The notes under the pieces: model-generated
The model's database searches: none
What the model saw: the letters and a program-made list of their open reading frames with translations, nothing else
What the model was told of the DNA's origin: nothing
In this document: positions 14,636 through 19,101 of the stretch, piece after piece
Numbering within the stretch: position 1 is the stretch's first letter
Layout: each line of letters starts with the position of its first letter
NCBI GenBank assembly: GCA_964467785.1
Contig: CAYXVB010000064.1
Location: forward strand, 1 to 19,101
Origin: CAYXVB01 sp964467785
Lineage (GTDB): Bacteria; Bdellovibrionota; UBA1018
Direction: 5' to 3'
Length of the DNA stretch: 19,101 bases
Program-made: the position numbers and the translations under genes

Positions 14636-15439
14636 TTATTGGTTCTTGGCCCAATCAATGATTGCATCCGTATTTGCTGGTTTTAACGCGCAAAGATAGC
14701 TGTAAAGAGTTTCACATACGTAATCATAGCTGAGGGATCCATTGGCCGCTTTCTCTAGGTCAGTTTCCACATCATTTAATCTGCCTCTATATTTGTAGAT
14801 CGTAGCCTTCTCAAGAACATCTTTGAACGTTGCGCTGAAGCTTTCGTGTCCCCACATTCCCATTACAATGCAATCAATGATCAAGCAGACGAGAAGTTGT
14901 TCTTTGCGTCTCGCCTCATTACAAAAGCTTAGTGGGTCATCCACTTTGATCTCGGTGATTCGATTGAATTGGTCGGCGAGATAGCGCCACTTCTCGTGCA
15001 TATCCTTTTGCTCTCGCCAAAAGGCGGCCCCGAACATTGCAGCAATTGCGAGGATTAGGGCACTAAACGATTGTTGATCTATGCCTACTTCAGTGGATGA
15101 AAGTTTGAGGTTAACGGGCCATGCAGTGTGTGAGAGGAGCCAAAATGACACGACGATTAAACTGATGAGCAAAAAGCTTCCCCATAAAGTTTGAATAAGT
15201 GCAGCGATAATACGTCTTTTACCAGAAATTTTGTGCTCATAACCAAAGCACGCAACGTGGCCCAAGAAAACCTTTTCGATCCATTTGGTTTTATAGTCTT
15301 TGAGTGCGATTGATTCCTGATTTTCAAAAGCTTTGGGACTTCTATATGGGCACATGTATATTGCTTCGGCCTTGGGGCCGAAAAGTTGAGATATGTCGAA
15401 TGTTTTGGATCCAACCCCGCATGCCCCTATGTCGTGCAA
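14636..15439 (-). CDS. Two-helix membrane protein, possibly SLATT-like
   Basis: 267 residues if started at TTG 15439, or 239 from ATG 15355 (M29); neither has a strong ribosome-binding site, and a stop lies in frame 39 bases upstream of the TTG. Residues about 79-103 (LIQTLWGSFLLISLIVVSFWLL) and 124-141 (SFSALILAIAAMFGAAFW) are membrane helices joined by a short loop. The second runs straight into a charged helix (REQKDMHEKWRYLADQFNRI). This twin-helix plus amphipathic helix layout resembles SLATT domains, predicted pore-forming effectors of nucleotide-second-messenger defence systems; this is by layout only. The C-terminal 100 residues are helical without a known motif. No cyclase or SMODS gene is nearby. 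Base composition is clearly more AT-rich than the first 13.8 kb, suggesting transfer. Confidence 0.72.
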   Translation of the reverse strand: MHDIGACGVGSKTFDISQLFGPKAEAIYMCPYRSPKAFENQESIALKDYKTKWIEKVFLGHVACFGYEHKISGKRRIIAALIQTLWGSFLLISLIVVSFWLLSHTAWPVNLKLSSTEVGIDQQSFSALILAIAAMFGAAFWREQKDMHEKWRYLADQFNRITEIKVDDPLSFCNEARRKEQLLVCLIIDCIVMGMWGHESFSATFKDVLEKATIYKYRGRLNDVETDLEKAANGSLSYDYVCETLYSYLCALKPANTDAIIDWAKNQ

Positions 15440-15595
15440 CCACTTGCAACCAATCTGACGGAATCTGAATGAGTGTCAGTAAACGTTGGTGTAAGTCACG
15501 GCGCGGCAAGTGCTCGATGACGTTAAATTGTCAAACAAACCTAATTACTTAGCCGGGGCATTGCGAATTATAGTTCCCCAACCAATCCTCAATGA

Positions 15596-15631
15596 CCTTC
15601 ACATTGACCATCAGTGTGAAGGGCTTTTTTT
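15596..15631 (+). terminator. Strong intrinsic terminator with no gene in front of it
   Basis: Twelve-pair stem (15596-15607 and 15611-15622, one T-G pair), loop CCA, then GC and seven T (15625-15631). The T-run is only on the plus strand. The nearest plus-strand gene upstream is the tRNA, which has its own terminator, so this one ends an unknown transcript or marks a lost gene. Confidence 0.85.
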
Positions 15632-15634
15632 AAT

Positions 15635-15754
15635 TTACGACTCGCCGTGAAAAAATGACGGGAAACTAAACGACCAGATTTTATCCGTGTCTTTTTGGAT
15701 CCATGCCCACCCTTTGGAAGCATTTTGATCAAAAACAATCACGGTTTTAGGCAC
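15635..15754 (-). CDS. Possible short protein or gene-end remnant (39 aa)
   Basis: From GTG 15754 the frame reads PKTVIVFDQNASKGWAWIQK then DTDKIWSFSFPSFFHGES before TAA at 15635. Alternating hydrophobic and polar residues look like beta strands, unlike random sequence. The open frame extends further upstream without a good start codon or ribosome-binding site, so it may be the tail of a deleted gene. No family recognised. Confidence 0.22.
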   Translation of the reverse strand: MPKTVIVFDQNASKGWAWIQKDTDKIWSFSFPSFFHGES

Positions 15755-15949
15755 ATTGCATCGGGTTGAGATACAATTAATCGTAAATAATTTTAACAGA
15801 ATACTTATCCTTGCGGCGCACGATATTCTTTTTAAACTTAATTATTAGTTTCTCCGATTGGAGCAACGCCCATAATGGATCGATGGGGTTTGTGAGACCA
15901 GCTTGAGTCACGGAATGAGTCAGTTGCGCTCAGAAGCAAGGTAGTGCGT

Positions 15950-17845
15950 ATGACTAGTAGGCGGTTTCTCATCCCTAGGTTGAATAACTTTGCAGTCGAT
16001 GCTCTTTTAGCTAGCTTGTTATATTCACACGCAACCGTTGCAGCTGAACCATCAACGTCCTCAATCTTTATAGATTTTGAGGATCTTCCCCCATCCTACT
16101 CTGTACCGATTACAAACAGTCAGGGCACGGTAGTGGGTTATGAACTCCACTACTGCCAAAATAGCGATCCCTACGCCTCTGGGCTCGGGATCGGATTTTT
16201 CTCATCTTCGATTTGTGATGTTAATTTCCTGATGCCCGGCGGATATCCAGTTTTTGAACCTATGAGTGTGACGGGCGCGAGCGGTTACGGCATCTACGGC
16301 CAAGGGATGTCGATGTCGTTTAATACGACGAGCAATCCGGACCTTCAGTTCATTACTAAAGTGGCTTTTACGGCGACTTCCTATTTTAGAAATTGGGCGC
16401 GGGTAATTACGAATCCTGATGGGAGTCAGGACTATAGCAATACTCACGATTACAGCTTCCTAACAGCCAGCGCCGCCGGTGGCAATACGATCACTATCCC
16501 GACCGCGAATCACGCTTCTGTAGCTCTCGATGCAAATCCTGGAAGCTACATCCGAGGCGTCAATGTCAGTATCAGCCCGGCAAACCCCGACCAAGACAGC
16601 GCTGTCGGAGTCCTCACCTTGGACAACATCACGATATACCTCGGCCCGGCGGCAGTCGACCTTGCTGTCAGTAACCTTACTCTGGTTCAAAACGGTCAAA
16701 CTAACCCAGACCCCGACGGAGACGGCATCGTTGATCTCGCATCCGGCCAAGCGGTCAATGCTACGATCACGTTTAGCGCAAGTAATCTTGGATTGCTTAA
16801 TCCAAACACTCCTGTCCGGCTTTGTTACGAAGGTAGCTGTCTCGACAGGATCGTCAATCTGTCATCTGGCAGTGCTTCTACACAGGTAACCTTCACTCCG
16901 GTTGGAAGTGGATTTCAAACCCTAACAGCCACCATCCAAGCGGCACCGGGAGAGACGAATCTTGCGAATAACGTACGTACCGGACAAATCCGAGTTCGGC
17001 CCCAGGTTAAGATCGTAGCAGAGCCCCTTGATGGAAAACTGATTGAAAACGGACCGCCCAGAGTCGTCCAAGTCCTTCCTTCGCTATACGCGTGCGGTAG
17101 GATAGGGGAGATTCTTCGCCGGCCACGCCTCCAAATCAAGTGCGTAGATGAGGTTTCTCAACAACCCGTTGATGGCTGCTCCTTTCGTGCCTACCTTGAA
17201 GCAGGGCCATATGATGGAGGCCATGACAACACCCACACCGAAGAAAGGCCCCTGGGTTATATAGTTCCTGAGTCTGCAGAGAATTGGACTGCACTTCCGC
17301 AGGCGGGTCGCGCCGTTCGATTCGAAACACCGGACATAGCAGGGCTAGTTGATTTTGTGATCGAGGGAGAATCCCCGTCTGGAGAGGCACTTGCCACAGT
17401 TCGCGTGCGGTATCAGGTCAAGACGCCCGGTTTCGAACCCATTAGTGTCGCTGATCTCGTCATCGACGTTGAAAGTCATCCGAGCGGCAATCATGGAACA
17501 AACGTCATGAACAAACGGGTAGCCAAACTTGTTGAGAACTATATCAAAAAGGCTCAGACTGCCGGCATCAATAACCCGCCCGGCTTACGTTCGGAAGGCG
17601 CATCACTTCCTTGGGGTGGGCTCTTCGACATCAAAAAGAATTGGAAGCATTTTCCAAAAGGGCATTGCGGTCACCGCGACGGAAGAACTCTTGATCTCTC
17701 TCTCTCCATCTTCAATGGGCATTTTGCCGCTTCAGCACTAACGACTCTGTTGGCTGAAGCTATAAAGGATGCTGGATTCGCATTCACGTTTGCTCCTGAA
17801 TCACCAGATCAGCAGACTGATCATTGGCATATCCAACTGAAATGA
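15950..17845 (+). CDS. Exported CARDB-domain protein with a C-terminal LAS-type metallopeptidase-like domain
   Basis: 631 residues from ATG 15950 (AAGG eight bases upstream; a GTG two codons earlier is less likely). Signal peptide about 1-32: arginines, hydrophobic ALLASLLYSHATV, cut after VAA. Residues 35-235 are a beta-rich domain I cannot name. About 234-350 is a CARDB domain (DLAVSNLTLVQNG to TNLANNVRTGQIRV), with a calcium-type loop DPDGDGIVD near 254. Residues 350-500 are another beta-sandwich-like region with four cysteines. The end, about 505-631, has H575 and D582 in HRDGRTLD (HxxGxxxD) and H625/H627 in HWHI, the zinc-ligand pattern of LAS peptidases (M15/M74), which cut peptidoglycan cross-links or D-Ala peptides. 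Peptidase activity is inferred from these ligands only. The lipoprotein gene follows after seven bases. Confidence 0.82.
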   Translation: MTSRRFLIPRLNNFAVDALLASLLYSHATVAAEPSTSSIFIDFEDLPPSYSVPITNSQGTVVGYELHYCQNSDPYASGLGIGFFSSSICDVNFLMPGGYPVFEPMSVTGASGYGIYGQGMSMSFNTTSNPDLQFITKVAFTATSYFRNWARVITNPDGSQDYSNTHDYSFLTASAAGGNTITIPTANHASVALDANPGSYIRGVNVSISPANPDQDSAVGVLTLDNITIYLGPAAVDLAVSNLTLVQNGQTNPDPDGDGIVDLASGQAVNATITFSASNLGLLNPNTPVRLCYEGSCLDRIVNLSSGSASTQVTFTPVGSGFQTLTATIQAAPGETNLANNVRTGQIRVRPQVKIVAEPLDGKLIENGPPRVVQVLPSLYACGRIGEILRRPRLQIKCVDEVSQQPVDGCSFRAYLEAGPYDGGHDNTHTEERPLGYIVPESAENWTALPQAGRAVRFETPDIAGLVDFVIEGESPSGEALATVRVRYQVKTPGFEPISVADLVIDVESHPSGNHGTNVMNKRVAKLVENYIKKAQTAGINNPPGLRSEGASLPWGGLFDIKKNWKHFPKGHCGHRDGRTLDLSLSIFNGHFAASALTTLLAEAIKDAGFAFTFAPESPDQQTDHWHIQLK

Positions 17846-17852
17846 GGAACCT

Positions 17853-18881
17853 ATGACAAATAACAATCTGCAGTACGGATATAAAACAATGATCGGAGCC
17901 TTGCTCACTGTTCCGTTTCTATCGACCTCGGTACTTGCAGGCTGTCCCATTGCGCCCGTAAAGACCTCCCCTCAAGTTTCGGTGAGAGTCGATCACGAGA
18001 AGAAAACTGGATTATACTCATACGCCTATACAGTTGCAAACCAGCGCGGAGCACCTTTAGCTATTCGAAGTTTTATTCTTCAGCAGTCTGACGAACCGAT
18101 TGAGATCCAGAAACCGGTAAAGTGGACAGGAGACTTTGAAGAAGCCGACGACACCTTGCCTGGTCACATTCTCTGGGCAGCCACGCTGAACACAATAATG
18201 CCAGGCACATCTCAGAATGGATTCATCATAAAAAGCAAACGCTCACCTGGTTTCGTAAAATATTTTGTGGAAGGTCGTACTGGAGTTCCAGAAAGCGAAC
18301 CTATCAACGGAGATTCCGAAGCCTTTCCAGACTGCCCAGATTTCTTTTTCGATAAGCCGCGTTTTGAGTCCATGACCATGGGAATGGTCGAAGGACCTGT
18401 CCCAGCCGATCAGATCTCCGTGAAGATCAAAGTTAAGAAAGGTAAGGACAAGGAAGATCGCAAGCACGATCGAAAGGAGTTCCGCCCCTATCAGGAGACT
18501 GGCCTCATCACCGTCGTCTTAAAAGGATCGAGAGAGTTTGATGTCGGCCAAGTCAATGTCTCTACTCTTCGGTTCGGGATGGGAAAAGCCCCTATTGTCT
18601 GGAGTGAATTCCGCCCCGGTGAAGACGATGATGACAAGGATGATGACCACGAGAGTCGCCGAGCCAAGAAGCTCTGGCTTCAATTCAACTTAGATCAGGT
18701 AGATATTGAATGTGACCGCGACCGTGTCCTCTTTTTGGAAGGGAAGACCAAGGACGGAAAATCCATTCTAGGCGGAGCCGAGATTAAGGCTAAGGATTGC
18801 GAGAAGCCTCCGACAAACCCTCGACGAAAAAGGGAGCACGAGGCGAGAAAGAAACATGCTGGCAAGCGTGACGAGGAATAG
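17853..18881 (+). CDS. Probable lipoprotein with an acidic repeat-like C-terminal domain
   Basis: 342 residues. The N-terminus MIGALLTVPFLSTSVLAGC (13-31) ends in a lipobox LAGC, so C31 would be lipidated and the protein anchored in a membrane facing the periplasm or surface. Residues 35-165 are a beta-rich domain of unknown type. A Lys/Asp-rich segment (KGKDKEDRKHDRKE) leads to a module at about 210-315 resembling a common secreted domain (GLITVVLKGSREFDVGQVNV, TLRFG, LWLQFNLDQVDIECDRD, LEGKTKDGKSILGGAEI), where DDDDKDDD takes the place usually held by a Ca-binding DxNxDG stretch. The tail is strongly basic. ATG 17853 lies seven bases after the peptidase-like gene with GAGGA overlapping that stop, so the two are coupled. 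Function unknown; perhaps a partner of the upstream protein. Confidence 0.8.
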   Translation: MTNNNLQYGYKTMIGALLTVPFLSTSVLAGCPIAPVKTSPQVSVRVDHEKKTGLYSYAYTVANQRGAPLAIRSFILQQSDEPIEIQKPVKWTGDFEEADDTLPGHILWAATLNTIMPGTSQNGFIIKSKRSPGFVKYFVEGRTGVPESEPINGDSEAFPDCPDFFFDKPRFESMTMGMVEGPVPADQISVKIKVKKGKDKEDRKHDRKEFRPYQETGLITVVLKGSREFDVGQVNVSTLRFGMGKAPIVWSEFRPGEDDDDKDDDHESRRAKKLWLQFNLDQVDIECDRDRVLFLEGKTKDGKSILGGAEIKAKDCEKPPTNPRRKREHEARKKHAGKRDEE

Positions 18882-19092
18882 TGGGGCTCTCGCTTGCACC
18901 ATCGGTCTTACATTGGCTTGCTCGCTCTTGCCCTTTTATGCCCCTGATATAGCCATCTCAGCCAGGCTATCCGTTCGATGGACAACCGAAAGCCTCGCGA
19001 TGCTGTCGCCTGAAACCCGGTGCGTTTTCCACCAGGCAATCAATTGTGGCTCTTCGCGGAAACGAGTGGGTAACTTTCTACGGATTTCATAA
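18856..19092 (+). CDS. Small possible exported protein overlapping the lipoprotein gene
   Basis: 78 codons starting at ATG 18856, 26 bases inside the previous gene in another frame, with a weak GAGAAAG ahead. GTG 18868 is another start. The sequence ALACTIGLTLACSLLPFYAP could be a signal or membrane helix; the rest has no pattern I know. It may be a real third gene of the unit or chance. Weakly supported. Confidence 0.3.
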   Translation: MLASVTRNSGALACTIGLTLACSLLPFYAPDIAISARLSVRWTTESLAMLSPETRCVFHQAINCGSSRKRVGNFLRIS

Positions 19093-19101
19093 ATCCAGAG
19101 C

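Larger units (their letters stand above)
15440..15949. other. 510-base AT-rich stretch between divergent genes
   Basis: No convincing protein gene. It holds one strong plus-strand terminator (15596-15631), a short minus-strand frame (15635-15754) and a very AT-rich block at 15765-15860 that could carry promoters for the genes on either side. TTACTT (15545-15550) and TATAGT (15569-15574), 18 bases apart, form a weak promoter-like pair upstream of the terminator. Confidence 0.6.

Noticed and set aside
13752..19101. Attachment-site repeat of the tRNA 3' end
   Set aside because: I found no second copy of the T arm plus acceptor end in the window.
1..19101. CRISPR array, rRNA or further tRNA genes
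   Set aside because: No regularly spaced repeats and no other cloverleaf or rRNA-like stretch seen on either strand.

Overview
The window reads as a chromosomal segment of a GC-rich, Gram-negative bacterium. A lipoprotein signal, secreted proteins and a ZapA/5-FCL/YmdB gene string support this. The mix of YmdB-type phosphoesterase, TrhO, ZapA and heavily fused chemotaxis enzymes would fit the PVC group (for example Verrucomicrobiota), but that placement is inference; no rRNA or other phylogenetic marker is present.

Region 1 (1-7579, + strand) is a tightly packed chemotaxis operon: a methyl-accepting chemotaxis protein, CheA, CheW, a three-part CheR protein and CheB. The last two genes are the most unusual part of the window. 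The CheR protein continues into a receiver domain and then a domain that aligns along its length with the CheB methylesterase but lacks Ser, His and Asp of the catalytic triad. The CheB protein has an intact triad and carries an N-terminal domain that matches CheD but lacks its catalytic Cys and His. Methyltransferase, two receivers, a dead esterase, a dead deamidase and a live esterase are thus packed into two adjacent proteins. No free CheY, CheC or CheZ is seen.

Region 2 (7594-8281, - strand) is a two-gene unit: a coiled-coil protein and a 71-residue protein, convergent with the che operon.

Region 3 (8479-13617) is housekeeping: a thiolase, then zapA, a 5-formyltetrahydrofolate cyclo-ligase and ymdB in a near-overlapping row, then a four-helix membrane protein that may be made from a leaderless transcript. 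On the opposite strand lie trhO and a Cys/His-rich probable metal-binding protein whose 3' end overlaps the membrane-protein gene tail to tail.

Region 4 (13704-13822) is tRNA-Ala(UGC) with an encoded CCA and a strong intrinsic terminator.

Region 5 (13839-19101) starts directly behind the tRNA and looks acquired. It holds two fused, broken insertion-sequence relics (ISL3-type transposase C-terminus joined to an IS3-family OrfA/OrfB start), an AT-rich two-helix membrane protein of possible SLATT type, a 510-base stretch with an orphan terminator, and a pair of exported proteins. One of the pair is a large CARDB-containing protein ending in a metallopeptidase-like HxxGxxxD...HxH signature; the other is an acidic lipoprotein.
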